In this document: one piece after another, positions 42,033 through 56,300 of the stretch | Layout: every line of letters starts with the position of its first letter | How positions within the stretch are numbered: the first letter of the stretch is position 1 | From: Marthasterias glacialis | Lineage: Eukaryota > Echinodermata > Asteroidea > Forcipulatida > Asteriidae | Assembly: GCA_911728455.2 (NCBI GenBank) | Contig: OU452221.1 | Coordinates: 30,321,291 to 30,385,290, forward strand | DNA: 64,000 bases | Reading direction: 5' to 3' | Translations under genes and position numbers: made by a program | Notes under the pieces: model-generated | Database searches by the model: none | The model's input: the letters and a program-made list of their open reading frames with translations, nothing else | What the model was told of the DNA's origin: nothing

Positions 42033-45000
42033 CCCAGTATGAACGAATATATACGAATATTGAGTATAGAGAGGATGACGATATTTTACGGATATACATG
42101 AATATTGTAGATATTAGAGGACGATAATATTTCAAGGTTTGCTTTGTGAAACAATATTGTTTTGATGTTTGTTTTACTCAATTATTGAAGCCTTTTACAG
42201 TTGTACTTTTCTGAGTGAGCTTATTGCCTTTGAAGTTTTAATTACAGTTTTGAAAAGTTATCGTAGTACATTGTGCCCGAGCACTTTTATATGCACACTT
42301 TGATCTTCAAAAATAGTCCTGATAGTTGTAAGTACGCCCTCTTAGGTTTGATATTTGCCAGCTAGTATTCGGCTCCATCTTCTGTTTGTGCCGTTGTCGT
42401 AGGGTATTCTGTCCTCAGAGAAATGTATCCACCATACGGTAAATTAACGTGGGCTGGAGGAGTTTATTCAAAAGAGGGCGCTATCAGAAGGAGTTAGTAC
42501 ACAATTCGCCGTATGCTCGCACAGAATCTCCCGCCAGACACAATCTCCTTCCACATCGTCTTACCATTGACTTTTTGAGCCGTGTGCATTCAACGTATGT
42601 AATTGTTTAGTATTTTAAAGGTTATAATTTAACCCTTTTCAGCGCACTTGTTATGCCGTTTACTATTTTTGTATAAGATAATCTGACGTGGAGGTAAAAA
42701 CAAATACACTTTCTGCGTGTAAATAGTTTACCAAAAAAACACTGAAATTTATACATAACAACTTTTAAATGTAACACGTGCCCCGTGCCCCCCCCCCGCC
42801 CCTAGTTACGGCTTTGTTTGGAAACTGTCTCAAATTAAGTGGTTTCTGATTAGTACAAACTGAACATTTTATGTTAGGTAGTGGATTTAGATTCACGACA
42901 AACTACACAATTGAATCTTATGAAGTTAATATACTATGCTATTTTTTAAATTTTGAATGTAAGGGCAACATATTTCTCAAACTTATGGACCCATTTGACT
43001 TTGACCACGCCCTCTTCGCTTGCCCTTGCAAACGATTACAGTTATAGCACGCTGTCACTATTGATAACGGTCTAAGACCAGTATCTGCTCTTTATGTGAC
43101 CCAACCCATGAATTAACAAAGCTGTGGAAGTTTAAGCTCAATCGGTCACTGGAGTCAAGGAGAAAATAGTCAAAAAACACCATCACTGTTTCAAACATCG
43201 GACTTCGTTCTCGCGAGATCATGTTTTTGTTGTTTTACTCATTTCCCCAAAACTACTGCATTTGAGGGGAAATATTATTGAGAGAAGTTTCCCATCATGT
43301 AAGTTATGTACAAATCTGTGAATATTTATACTTTTCACCTTAGCAATTTTATGCACAAGCTTCAACTGACGTCTGATGTAAATACTTGTAGGTTGCAGTG
43401 TTTATCCACATTGATAAAAGCAAAACAGAAATCACCCAAAATTGAAACAAGCAGATTGACGGAAACAGTCGTTGAGTTTTGTCACCATTCTGCTCATGGA
43501 CTAAATGGCAATTGAAAATGCGCTCAGTTTTTACAGTGAGCAATGTACCATGACCTTAATTAAGATAATCAATCTGAATGTAAATATAAATAAACATGGT
43601 TGAATTTAACTTTTATTTATTTTGTTAAATAATGCGAGATTTTGCCATTATGTTTGTCAATAAAGTTTGTTTAAGGATAATTATTTTGTTGAAAGTTGTG
43701 ACCACCACCACCACAAAGTTAGGTTCTGGCATTCAGGTCCAATTTTGTTCTTTAGAACCCCCCCCCCCCCCCATTTCCAAAGCTCCCCACCACATTAGGT
43801 TCTAGCATTATTAACCATAAGACGGTGAATCAATCATCAATATTTTCAAAACCACCCATTAATAAGGAACTCAGAGTAGAAAAGGAACAGTATCAGAAGC
43901 GGAAATAAGTAAGGAAGCTTGGGTAACCTGAATGAACACAATCGTTCTCCTTGTTGTATTAATTCGGGTGGCGTAGCTGTGGTTTTTGCCTTCATGGATT
44001 TCGTTGGATTTATTGGGGATATGGTATGAGTTTGTCGGTGGTTTGGAATGAAATCAGCCAAATCAGAAACCCCTTATAATGACGCTGGTCCAGCTGCCTC
44101 GTAATCAGCGAAATATCCGCCAGCCTCATCGTCTCCAACATAATAATAACCCGATATGAACAAAGTGAACAAAATTAATATTAATGTGCGTCCCAAACTT
44201 CTAGAGACTTGCCAGTCTAATGCACACTTGTCGTTTGTTGTGTGGAGAGTATTTTTCAGTCAATTTGACAGTCATGATTTCTAGAAAATGGCGAGTAGAA
44301 GTTTGTGTTTTGTAAGGTGTTTTGTGGAAGTTCATTGTGCTAATCGTCAATTCAAACTTAGAACTAAGTTCTGAATGGCTGTTATATCTCGTATACACAG
44401 TGACATTTCAGACTGAAATTATTTCTCACTATTGGCACAAGAACGAAAGAAATTATAAAGTGAACCTTTTAAGCTGATAAAATCCAATCGATTATGGCTT
44501 GTAACTTTAACCATAGAGAAAGGACATGACTGACAATAGTGTCTTTGTTCCATATTGAAAAAGGAACAACAGCAAACAGAAAGGCAGACCTTTCATATCC
44601 TCACAATTTTAGAACAACTACTTTATTGGCCAAAGTAGACAGTCTGATCAATTCATTGCTTTTCAATTGCTTTGAGAATGGTCGTTTTTATTTCTAAAGT
44701 CTTAAATGAACTTTAACTTCACCTCGAAGATGAATGTTTTCCTAATTTTTTCTGATCAGACAAAGCAATTAACTTTTTGCACAGCGGGCACTGACCTGGC
44801 TGGTTATCGCCTTCTTTACAGACCTTCACACTAGATGCCTAAGGCTCTCAGTTATTCCATTGAAGTTAAGGACATCGGTAAAATGTAGGAAAATTAACGT
44901 CTATATCGCCGTGTAGAGTGCTTCCTCAGTTTCCAAACACATTAAACAAATATTTGGTCAAACGTGAACTTTGACCTTGATGTAAGTTTCTGTGAACTGT

Positions 45001-46650
45001 TTCGCTTAGAAGTGATTTTGATCTCTGCTGAAGCCTTATTTAGTCGTTGATATTATTATTTGTTCACAAGTTTAACGAAATTCTCAAGTTGGTTTTCACT
45101 TGTCTTATAATAATTAAATGGTTTCTATACAAGATGAAGAATTTTGTAATCGCTTGGGTTTTCTTGAGCTCAATTCTCTAATCAAATCACATGTCAAATA
45201 TGCCTATCAGACAGATAGAAACACCAATAGTAGTACATAAAGTGCCCTAAAGGATTGCAACGCCGAAGTAGCTATTTTATTTGAACACCATTGGTCTTGA
45301 CAATCATGGACCATCGACCCGTGCATGTGGACCCTCTATTCTGTGATGTCAATCCGCGTGGTTTACGGACTTTGCATGCCTTGGATGAAAGCTACGCTCT
45401 TAGCCACACCAACACTTTACAGTCGGGTGATAGTAAAGCAATATCATTCCGCTGCATGTGTTTGGGGAGGTACAGCTTATTAATTTTTTGATCCATTGGG
45501 ATTTGAGATCTTGATTTTACCCATAAGCCACCCATGCCACACAGTGTTTAGAAAGGCACATATTTTGCATAAGCTGAATTTTAAAATAGCAGTTTCAAAA
45601 CGCTTTGCCGTTCCTTTCACATTTCAACTTAAAATTTACATTGAAAACCATTGACTAACATACATCTTAAACAAGTCCCTGGTCAAAATTTACACTATTT
45701 GAGTAAATGTGACCCCAAACAACTTGCCGTGCTGATTCGGAATCTGATCTGATTAGTAGTCCAGTTCAGAACCATCAACGCTAGGGTAGATTTGAAGTGC
45801 CTGAAAAGACGAAAAGGTTTTGAAATTCTTGTTTCGTTTTTGGAATATCCAGATAATTCCTAACTCCTCTCCCTACTTCCCCATGAGCGAAACAAAGATG
45901 TCCTGGAAAGAGGGGGGCAGAGGATGTGTCCATCCTTTAACATCACATGATAATAAGGGTGGTGGTAGTGAAATGTACCGGTTACACTTTGCATATTTTA
46001 GACTATTTATTATTTAGTATGCACTCTGAAATGGTCTGGCATCCACCCAATCCTCTAGTCCCTTCTAATTCATCTACCACTAACCCTAATATAACATGCG
46101 TGTGACCAGCTCATATCTCTTGTGGTGAGGTTAATAACGTTGGTTGCTGACTGATATGACCAAACCACCATCCAATCAGTCGCTTCCTTGAAAATAAGAC
46201 TACAGAGCAAGTCTTATCCTGCTCCATGTATGGCGTGCACCATCGGTTAAAATTAATGTAACTGCTACTTGAAAATGCTACTTAAAGACTGACAAGTCGA
46301 TTTGTGATCTCTCACTCCTACTACCGTACTGTTAAACGCTCCATAATGGAAGCCAGTCATATCCACAGAAACTCAACCCAAAACATTTTTTATGTTTTTA
46401 CTCTCTTATGGATTGCACTGAGATGTTTTAATAATCATGACATTAAAACATTTCCATTTTAATGACGTCGTACACCCTCTCATCATGTTCAATATTGAAA
46501 GAGCGGTGTATGTCTGACTTGTGACAACTCAAAAAACATAATTATTGATGCAATCTCAGAAAATAAATTTAGACTGATAAAATCGACAACAGTATATGAA
46601 TCTGAGAAGACAATCTTGCACGGTGAACGATCTGAACTCCAGGATAAATT

Positions 46651-46784
46651 ATCTCGTCAAGACGACTAACTGTAACTAAGAAATCGACTTGACGTAGTAA
46701 GTCATCTCGCCAAGAAGACTAACCGACACTAAGATGACAAGTCAACTTCTTAGTTTGAGTAATCGTCTTGGCGAGACGAATGAC
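46651..46784. repeat. Compound foldback built on CTCGTCAAGACGACTAA-like units
   Basis: Related units recur in both orientations: CTCGTCAAGACGACTAA, CTCGCCAAGAAGACTAA and, inverted, TCGTCTTGGCGAGACGA. The arms are imperfect. It may be a small foldback transposon. Confidence 0.55.
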
Positions 46785-49700
46785 CTCGTTATATGGAACT
46801 CTGTATACGATGATACGAACATCTTGAAGCATCTTTGATCAGACAGTTCCTCCTTAATAGACGTTGATTTACAATGCGGCTATGCTCCAAGATCATTACA
46901 CTGTGTTTATTGCAGTTATTCACAGAATGTTGTAATTGCGTCAAAATATAATCTGGGTAGATATTCGTGCCAAAAATGATGTCAATAAATGGGTAGATTT
47001 GTCATTCACTGCTTAGTAACATACTCAAGAAGTAGGTCTGTAGGTACAATCGCAATTCCAACAAGAGAATGTGATTTCAGGACCAGGGGCCAGACTGGGA
47101 GGACTGTGATAAATGGGGTTGACATTATTTGTAGCTTACATGTCTGCATTTACGTCTTTTGTTATACACCATTGCATCTCCAGTTGTACGATATGAGGGC
47201 AGAGCCGGTCATTGGTACAAATGCGGCAATGCTTGCCACTGTAGGCCTACATGTTAATTAATGTGCGGCAAGCAGACGCCCCCACTCCGCCACGCCCCCA
47301 ACCCCATCCCTCTCTACTTCAACATGCAGGCGCCCATTAAAGAAGGGAATCTAGAAAACCGATTTGAAGTGATATTGCATGCTATTTACTTTTATATGCG
47401 GTTCATTAATTTGCTAAAAGTTTGTAATTTGACCCTTGGGTCTCCAATTGCGAGTTTTAAAAAACACCATTTATTACAAAAAAGTATTCCATCAATTACT
47501 ACACTTTCTTATTGTTACAAATTTATGACAACCAGTAAATGTTCTGCGAACAGAGAGCATAATTAACATGCTTATGAAAACTTTCCTTCGTTAGGCTGAC
47601 ACAAAATAGTATGACATTATATCTAATGTTATGATAGGCTGTAAAAGTAAAAGCAAGTATCACAAACTACAATTTAGAACAGAATGCAATTTAAAGGAAG
47701 ATAATATATCATAGTGAAGAGTAAGTCACTCCCATAGCTTCCAACAAACAAATATATTTCTCTGGAGGATGGGGACTATAGATTAACTTTATAGCCAAGA
47801 CGCTTTTTAACTTGAAACTAAGTTTTTCCTCGATACTTACAATTTGTTGGCTTCGCATGAATTACGAAGCAAGTATCATTGGAGCTTACAGATGCATGCC
47901 TTCAAATTATTTTCATTCCTATTGCCTACATTACAAATCATGCAGAAAGTCTATATACATATATTCTAAGGTTGTTTATAAACATCTAGCACGTTGGCAT
48001 TTGATGTGACAGTCAGTAAAAGCGATATTACTCTGGAGTGAAATATGAATGCTCTACCGGTCAGTGGCTGAGCAGATCTAGACGTCTTAGTCCCATCAAC
48101 AACCATCAATGAAAGTAAAGTATACTAAAGAACTAAAGTGTAACACGGGAAACAACAGACACGTGCAGTGATGGTTTCCCTATAGGGTTTTTGGTGTTAA
48201 ACTAGGAGAAAGTGGCACACACATCGTCCAGCAAATTACGATCATCTTGAGTGCAGCATAAAAACTGTCCGCTGACAACACAAAGGCCCTCTATCGGCAG
48301 TTATGTGCAGTATTTTGGGTAAGAAAACAGCGTGATTTACTTGACCTTTGACCTTAAAGACTGGTTATAACTTTTCGAAATGCTGATTAAAAAAGGAAAC
48401 AAAACCTGAGTCGAAAGTGTATCCAGATCTCTCACGGGGTACCATGGCCGCGCTCAGCAGTCAAGTTTGTCCGGTCAAGAGCAGATTGCGGTCAACGCAC
48501 TGTACTACTGGCACCCTGAGTAATAACAATGTGTTCACACTGAAGTATGTTACTCCATAGAGGCGAGTGTCAGTGACTGTTGATTATAGCGCACTTTATC
48601 ATACAGTCATTGTTGATCAACTCGTATAAACTGTGTTCAACTATGACACACAAACATCCATAAAACCCGTTTGTGATAATATACATTGTAGGGCGGAGAA
48701 CTTCAAAGCTTCATTATGTCTGATTATTTAAAACGTCTTCATTTCGTCATCGTGTACCCCCTCAGAAAAATATCCGTGCCCATCGCCTGCTGTGCACACT
48801 CTAACTATCCAATAACAAGACATGTAAATAGTGACATCCATAACAGAAACAGTTGCAGTGCTGTGAATTAGCATCACACGAAGACACTGATTGGTAAAAT
48901 TAGTCGCTTCAACGGGGGTCAAAAAGAATATGTACACCTAAAATACTTCAGTTGGTGATGCGTTGTAGAGGGATCACTTATCAATGATCAATATCTCCCT
49001 AACACCACAACATGTAGTGTTTTGTATTTTAAAATACCGAGCGTTTGCAATTCTATTATTGTCTTTGAATTATTTGTATTCTTACACCAAGACGCACTTT
49101 GAAATTCAAAATTGTCGTCATTTCTGACTATACAATGATATATCTAAACAGCATTGACTTTAGTACTAGAAATAATGTACAGTAAACATGTGTCTCACAG
49201 TATATCGTAGTTCAAACTAATCAAGGAACAACATTTAACTGTAATTATATATATAAAAAAAATAAAAAAACAACCACATTTATTTGATTTTAACAATATA
49301 ATAAGCAACGACAATGACATGCAGCTGACCATTGTGACATAACAGATAACCATTTTCACGTATCAAGTTTGTAAGTTTTCACATTTGAAATCGTACACAA
49401 GTTGTTTTTTTTACATAACATCCATCACACCTCCAGCCTATAAATAAAAGAAGGGGTTGAATGATGGAGTTAAACGGTAAGAATACACTCCATGTGAGAA
49501 CAGAGGATCAAGGCAGAGGGAAGCATGATTGCATGTGAAATTCTACATTATTTTCCGCTGTTTTCATTGAAACATCACCACATAATATTTGGCGACATTT
49601 TCACAAGTTGGATGTAGGCTCTGGTGTGTTGATTGAATCACATATAATTTTATCTCAGAAACCAATACATCTCTTTAAATCAAGGGTCGCGGTTCATTTC

Positions 49701-50059
49701 AATGCAATAGAATCGAACAGCATCTGTTTAGAAGTTGATCTTTATTGATAAGTAGTGATCGACAAGGAGTTGTTTCATCCTGTGGTAGTGATTGCCTCAT
49801 ATTTGTCTTGGGTGCACGATGGGGTACTTTGGCCGAGGTGGTAGGCTCGAGCCAGTTAGGCAATTACAGACTGAGATTTAATCTTTGCCGACGATAATAT
49901 TGTCATAATTCATCAATCTAGCAGTTACGATGGGAATGGGAACCCTCGAATTGGGACCAAATACAAGTTCGCATAGATTGTATAAAAACAATTGTTTAAT
50001 GATAAGCTATGCCTGTGTTAAAGACAACGTACGGGAATAGAACAATATAGGCTGTCCAA

Positions 50060-50180
50060 CAAGAACAATTCAAGCTTTATTCTGAAAGCTTACTTATTAA
50101 CAGATTCAATCCTCCAGAATAATTTCCGTCTGATATTAAAATACTGTCGAAGTCGAGACTAAAAGGCATCTGAAGACCCC
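50060..50180. repeat. Dispersed repeat family, AGCTTTATTCTGAAAGCTTAC type
   Basis: Shares CTTTA-TCTGAAAGCT-ACT, ATCCTCCAGA, AAGTCGAGA and AGACCCC with 21465-21575 and 25203-25390, and matches 62745-62850, 3206-3310 and 15815-15915 in the reverse orientation. About 110-190 bp; probably a MITE family. Confidence 0.55.
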
Positions 50181-52268
50181 TAGACTAACTGTTGCTTATT
50201 TCGATGTCCTTAATTGAAAAAAAACGTATATCAACTTGCATACAATCAATGACAAAACAAAACATTTTCGTTGTTTTAACTCAAATAGGATCAGTTAGTT
50301 TGATGAACTCATAGGCTGGTTGGATAGATGGTGTGAAGGATGAATATTAATATACTCTTTACATAATTTAATTCTGTATAAAGCCTTTAAAATGACGTAA
50401 GCTATCAGCTTCGGTTATTGTCAGAGGTCGCGAACATTGTTGTCTTCGTTGTTTATCTCTGTATTGTAGCCTAGCCATTATGATCTACGCTCTAAAAATA
50501 TATATTGCCTGGCAAGGGAAGGGGTTGGTCTTGAACTTATTTAAAAGGGGGTCGTACAGTGCGTTCATCACAATTATTTTTAAAATATAACTAATATTTA
50601 AGAGGTGATCAGACTGATCGACGGAATTGGTAAAAGTAGGAATTTGTAGTTTTTGTTAGGGTTATTGTTGATTGTTATTAAACCCACCTGTACACGCCCT
50701 AAACGTTTGAGCCTTTTAGCGCCCTCTATTTATTAAAATTTAAACAGCATGCTGGCATAAAGCCAGGCACTCCTGTAATGTTGTGGAATCATTGGTGAGT
50801 CAAATAGAATTCAATAATATTATGTCCTCTATTCGGAAAGTAGCGCTAACGATTTTGAAAACAAATTTACACTACAGCGCCCTCACAGCTTCTTATTTTT
50901 AATAAGGCCGAGTAGCTATACGGATTAGCAAAGTGAGTTGAACATTTTTTCGAACGTCTGGAAAGTAATTTTGATACAGTGTTTGGTTTCATACCATGTG
51001 TTACTGGATTGTAAGTCCTATGCCTCCCATGGTTTGTGATTCAACTCTACATCAGTCACTCTAAATCCACCTTAATACCGATTTATCATCTTGATGTCAA
51101 GTGAACACAGATGTACAGATTTTCTTATCAGCCGTACAGTGCATAATATAATATTCTTGCCATTTCCGCCACTGCTTCAACAAGGCCTAAACAGGTCGTG
51201 GATTTAGTGGAATACTTGAACTTCAAATTCTACCAGGGAATAAGTGTCCGCCACCCCGAAACGGCTAACATTATCCGAATTTTAATTGATTGTGACACAA
51301 AGAACCCCCTGAGGCTTTATTCTGATTCCAAAGACCGCATGTGATACACTTACAACGGATAGTTTGATCCTCCCTGAAAAAAAAGATGAAGTAAAAAAGT
51401 CAACGTTATAAGAGCGTCACCCGAGAGACCGCTTGAGGTGAACACATGTCGCTGTCAACTACAGTGAATGTACCGGGTGAAATGAGCTTTATCCCCACCT
51501 ACACAACAGCCTGGCCCCGGTCTGAGACCCACATTCATATAATGCGCGGAGATCGTTTGTTCTTTTGCCTGAAGCTGTATTATGATTTTGTCAATTACAC
51601 CATCAGTGTGGTGTACAGCGGTAGATTTATATTGCGGTAAAAGCTTTGAGTAAACAATCAGGGTCGATGATCACATATCGATGTATCACAACTTACGATT
51701 TTACTTTTGACTTAAAAATGCACTAGACTTTTGAGGTCTATTGAGTATTCATACATTTATTGTTAGGATTCTTGGGTTCCCACGTCGATGTGTCAAAGAA
51801 ACACAATCCCGCGTTTGAGTCTGCAAGAGGCGCCTACGATTTCCGATATTGGTTTTTACCCCTCGTTAGCAGTTTTCTTCACCTATACAGGCCCATTGAT
51901 GAATGAGCGCATTAAAGGAAACTTATTTTTGGAAAAGTGAATTACTACACATCCAATTGTTGTCAATTAACACACCATCAAATCATAGAGCAAGGATTCA
52001 ATCAACTTGTGAACATTTCATCAAATTCGATGGTCACGTTTTTGTAAAAACACAAACAAATGTGTTTTTTGTCAGGGAGTTTCTGAATCGCCTGGTTAAT
52101 TTCGATTGCAGCAACGTGTAATTAATAATAGACGTACAGATCTCTCTGAATGATTTTTTGATACTGGTATGAATGTTTTTAAGTGAGCTTTCACTTTAAT
52201 TAATAAGGAATCCATTTCTTGAACTTTGTTGACTCCTATAGTGTGATCTCATCATTATCAGCGTCAAG

Positions 52269-52450
52269 ACCCACCACCCCCCCCCCCCCCCCCGTCATTT
52301 TCATCGTCATTTTCTTATCTTTGTCACCACTCTTGTCATCACCATCGTTATGGGAACATCATCACCATCGCCATCGTCATCACCATCGTTTTCGTCAGCA
52401 TCATCGTCGTCATCGTCATCGCCATCGTCGCTGCCATCATAAGCGTGGTT
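52269..52450. repeat. Poly-C run and CAT/CGT trinucleotide-rich tract
   Basis: A C-run of about 20 nt is followed by about 150 bp of imperfect ATCGTCATC-type repeats, which keep frames open on both strands (His/Arg-rich on plus, Met/Thr-rich on minus). No coding support. Confidence 0.8.
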
Positions 52451-52839
52451 GCTTTCTTCATCATCATTATCGCTATCGACCAATCAACCTCCCCTTCTTG
52501 CATTTCTATTGCAATTAGATACAAACAAATAATCAAATGAAAGTTATGGAATCATTAGAGCTGATTCTTAGAAACAACTTTACCAGTAGCAAGAAATTAC
52601 TATTAACTTTGGATGGTTTCTACACATAGCGATCTCTTTGTATTAATCAGATATTTAGGTGCAATACCTCTACCGTCTTTCTAAAATGCTTTTATTGAGC
52701 CTCTACTTCAACTCTAAATTTACCCATTCTGCCCTCTACGTTACTAACAGTCGATATCCGCAATGCAAATAAACTCGTTACTTGAGCGTAATGGCGGAAT
52801 GTCTTTTCCGCTCGAGCTTGGCTCCACCCTCTCAAAGCG

Positions 52840-53060
52840 AACCGCATTGATTGACAGCCCATGTTCACAAGGCACCGCCACTGATTGGCCGCCAAGTCAG
52901 CGGCTACGTTTCATCTCAACCAATCAGATGAGAAAATCAAAGAGTCACCGCCTACCGGTGTCTTTGATGAGTTTGTTTAATGGTGTGGAACGACAGCATG
53001 CATGCATTCTTGCCCTGCAAAGAATTCTATCATTACACTGTACATTATATACAAATTGGA
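52840..53060 (+). promoter_or_regulatory. Candidate Wnt16 promoter
   Basis: A GC-richer stretch with several CCAAT-type boxes: GATTGG at 52883-52888, CCAAT at 52920-52924 and a related TTGATTGACAG near 52846. A weak TATA-like TTATATAC follows near 53045. The Wnt16 ATG is about 190 bp further on. The transcription start is not determined. Confidence 0.4.
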
Positions 53061-53240
53061 GTTCATGCAAGGAGGCTGTTGATAGAGGAACTTCTTCAAC
53101 AGACGCATGTTCGCAGGAATTAATATTGATAACTGAAATCTCTTCCATATTCGAGAACACTTTAAAGTCAGAAATTAAAACCAAAAGTGAAATTGTTGCC
53201 GTTATTGAGTACACAATTTGGATTGGGGTTTTCTACTGGA

Positions 53241-53341
53241 ATGGATGCCAACAAGCTAGCGGTCTGTAAATTGTGGAGATTGACGTTTTCGTGTTTGGTG
53301 TTTCTTTGTGTCCTCCCCGCTACGTCAAAAGCATCGTGGAT
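53241..53341 (+). CDS. WNT16: Wnt16 exon 1 (signal peptide)
   Basis: MDANKLAVCKLWRL then a hydrophobic stretch (TFSCLVFLCVLPATSKA), a typical signal peptide, ending SW and two bases of a Met codon. The donor GGAT|GTGAGT is phase 2 and joins exon 2 to give WMWLGIAS, which confirms the exon. Confidence 0.85.
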
Positions 53342-56300
53342 GTGAGTATGAAAATGATAATTTAAAATGAATACATTGTCACTGTTAATGTTCATGTGTT
53401 AGAAGGAAGAAATATAAAAGCTGTTAATGTTCATGTGTTAGAAGGAAGAAATATAAAAGCTAAAAAACACGTCCATCTTGTTCCATAATTCTCTTCGATC
53501 AAAATGAACATTGTGTATTGCTGACGTTCTTGCGTGGTATAATGCTTTTCTTTAATGGGAGGTGGTTGACTTGTTTGTTGGATAGGATACAGAGCGAACA
53601 TAGACCAACTGTTGTTGCACTGACCATCTGACCTGCATGTTCATGTGCAAAAGTTTTGATAATTACAAAAGATTTTGGTGAAAATTGCTAGGGTAGGGCT
53701 GCGCATACTGACATATACAATATAGTACCAACCATCTAGAAGAACTATTCTGCTTTATAATAATGTGTGCTTCTTATGTACTTCGACTTTATGTAAAATC
53801 TAATGAATCAACAGCCAGTAATATAGTTCAATATTCATCAGCAATAAAATGTTTTTGTGAAACTTTCAAATCAACGCTATACGAACAAGTTATGATAAAA
53901 TGTTTATACTCTTTTTAATTACGTAAGGATCCATCATGAATTCAAGGCATTTTTGTTTTACATTTTATTGCTACATCGATGCATGAATGCTGTCCGTATA
54001 TATGCCTATGGTAGTAACAACATAGTGTAGGCCTAATTGACACAAAATACATGATGCATCCGCCTGTGAATTGTCTACCACTAGTCTGGTGCCTTGTCCC
54101 CTCAAGGCAAAGATGATCATGTATTTGTTGTCTCATAATAGTAAATCCATGCCCTGGGGTGACTCGGTACAGCGACTCTTTAATCTAGGTCTTGTTGTGG
54201 GTGAACTCGTACCGCGACCGGGCCATGTTTAACCCGCAACACATCGCCCGCAGTGCGGCTTTCTCTACACCCTCTTCCAGGCATCCGACTTCTTGTCCGG
54301 CGCGTCACTTCCAATTACATTGGACTATACACAGTTACTGATTGTAAGCTTTTTCCTTTAAACGAACTTTCACCATCTTTGGCTTTATTTGTCATTTTTT
54401 ACAACCGCGACATAAACTGAATTTTCTCCAGGGAATTGGGCTTTCCGGATATCAAATTTAAGTAAGTTTGACCAAATTTGAGAAACTTGTGCCCGGACTC
54501 TGTGTCCTTTGTGGGCAACGAGCAATAAAACCAAAAGTCAGCATTTTTAATACAAATTTATAAAGAGAGAGAGAGAGAAAGGAAAGGAAAGATTTACGTT
54601 TTTATGTAGGCCAACACGTGTATTTACCCAATCTGGACTAGAAATGGGTCTGTAAACAGCGGGGCTTTTAAAAAGACTGTTTTTGAGATGCATACCGCCC
54701 TCCACAGACGTGGTCTATGTGGACCATGTCAAATCTAAATTGGAAAAACCACCATTTTATTGCTTTTTGTGGATCCGCACAGACTTATAAACTGACATAA
54801 GGACTGAAAAGGGATCAAGGACTTTCAATTCAAACAAAACAAACTGCTTTTTAATACACCTGTCACACAAACACAAGAATACTAATTAATTGCCAAACAA
54901 TCAAAGTTGGAGAACTCCGCTGCCATGAGTAATGTACACATTAAACTTCGCATCAAGTAAACTTCAGATCACATGGATCTGATTTACAGTGAACGTGAAT
55001 CATTTCCATGTAATTTGAAATTGTAGATATTGTTTATTGTCAACATTTTAACCTTCATCTCCGCTATTTAGCAATGATCTTGCTCTACATGTTAGGTTAA
55101 CTGAAGGCGGATGCAGGAAATGACATTTGAATACTCGGTCTGAAAGACATTATTTCAGTTAAATCCTGCTGTTGGGCATAACCAACGTAATAAAAAGAAG
55201 TGGATAAACTTGCTCCCCCAAATCCTCCTAAGTTAAGTCCTCCCAATGATTCACCATCAGGGTGGAGATTCAATGTTCTGATGCGTGATTCATTATTAGT
55301 GGCTAGTTGTCTTAAAGACAAACATGCAGAATTTGAACTTGTGTAGACCGTACACGTCAGGCATGTATTAACATTGTAGGGGTTGGCTTCCAACATTTAT
55401 TACTGTTACATGCAAAGAAACCCAAATCGCGCAGCTAAACATTCGATAGTGCAAGGGACTTGACCAGTCTATATACAAATCTCGAGTTATTTACAAACAT
55501 TTTTGACACATTATCACATGATTTAATAGAAAAATGGCTGATTCGGTCGGGTAATGACAGTGCGATTAAACAATGCTTGTTTTGTTTTGAAAATTCAATA
55601 AAACCTGGCCCACCTCCTTGCACAGTCTTATCGCAAGTCGTTAAGACCACACCGTTCAACGACTTATAACCTACACCAATCCAAGCCGAAGAAGAAGAAG
55701 AAGCCAAAACAGAAGAATTAACCTTATACATGGTACTATATTGAAAGTATCCTCCAATAGCAACCTAGGGTACTGCTGAGTAACGTACATCATCATCATA
55801 CGGTGCGTTTCTGATTTTTGAAAATTTGTTAATGAACAACAATTTCATTTGAAACAACAGTGCCAAAAATGAGACATTTATAACAATGTTAAATTATCAC
55901 ACAGTGTAGTCACACGTTAGGGGAAAAATCCAGTTGTTTGATGATGGAGGAAAAAATTTGTTTCCTCCGTGGATTTAGTTAAAGTCATGATTCGGAAGTA
56001 AATTGTAATAAAAGGACAAGTTTTTCTAATAAATAGAAATTGAAAATTCTTTTGACACCAAGTAGAGTGATTCATTGAGTGAATGTTTTAACTTTCTCTG
56101 ATGGACGATATTCAAATCAGAGAATAAATCAAAAGTTTAACCAAATAACAAGGGGCGATACAAAAAGGGCACGAAGCTAAGGAATTGTCCCAACACATGT
56201 CTGTTTGCTTGTTTTTTGTATATGTTCTGACTTATCTTATTTTATTTATAGGTGGCTAGGAATTGCATCCCTTGGTACCGCCAACCAACCAAATGACATC

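Larger units (their letters stand above)
42033..53240. other. Channel 3' flank and 11-kb intergenic region
   Basis: Possible polyadenylation signals AATAAA lie at 43588-43593 and 43659-43664. I find no gene here: ORFs are short and without recognisable motifs. Visible repeats are a poly-C run near 43758, a foldback at about 46651-46784, a dispersed repeat at about 50060-50180, and a poly-C run with a CAT/CGT-rich tract at 52269-52440. The last about 500 bp hold the likely Wnt16 promoter. Confidence 0.5.

Noticed and set aside
45291..45491. ORF of 66 codons in the large intergenic region
   Set aside because: Short, no motif, no splice partners.
52219..52518. His/Arg-rich ORF
   Set aside because: Produced by a poly-C run and imperfect CAT/CGT repeats.
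52763..53269. 168-codon ORF overlapping Wnt16 exon 1
   Set aside because: It is in another frame over the promoter and 5' UTR of Wnt16, with no family resemblance; the Wnt16 frame is confirmed by the WMWLGIAS junction.
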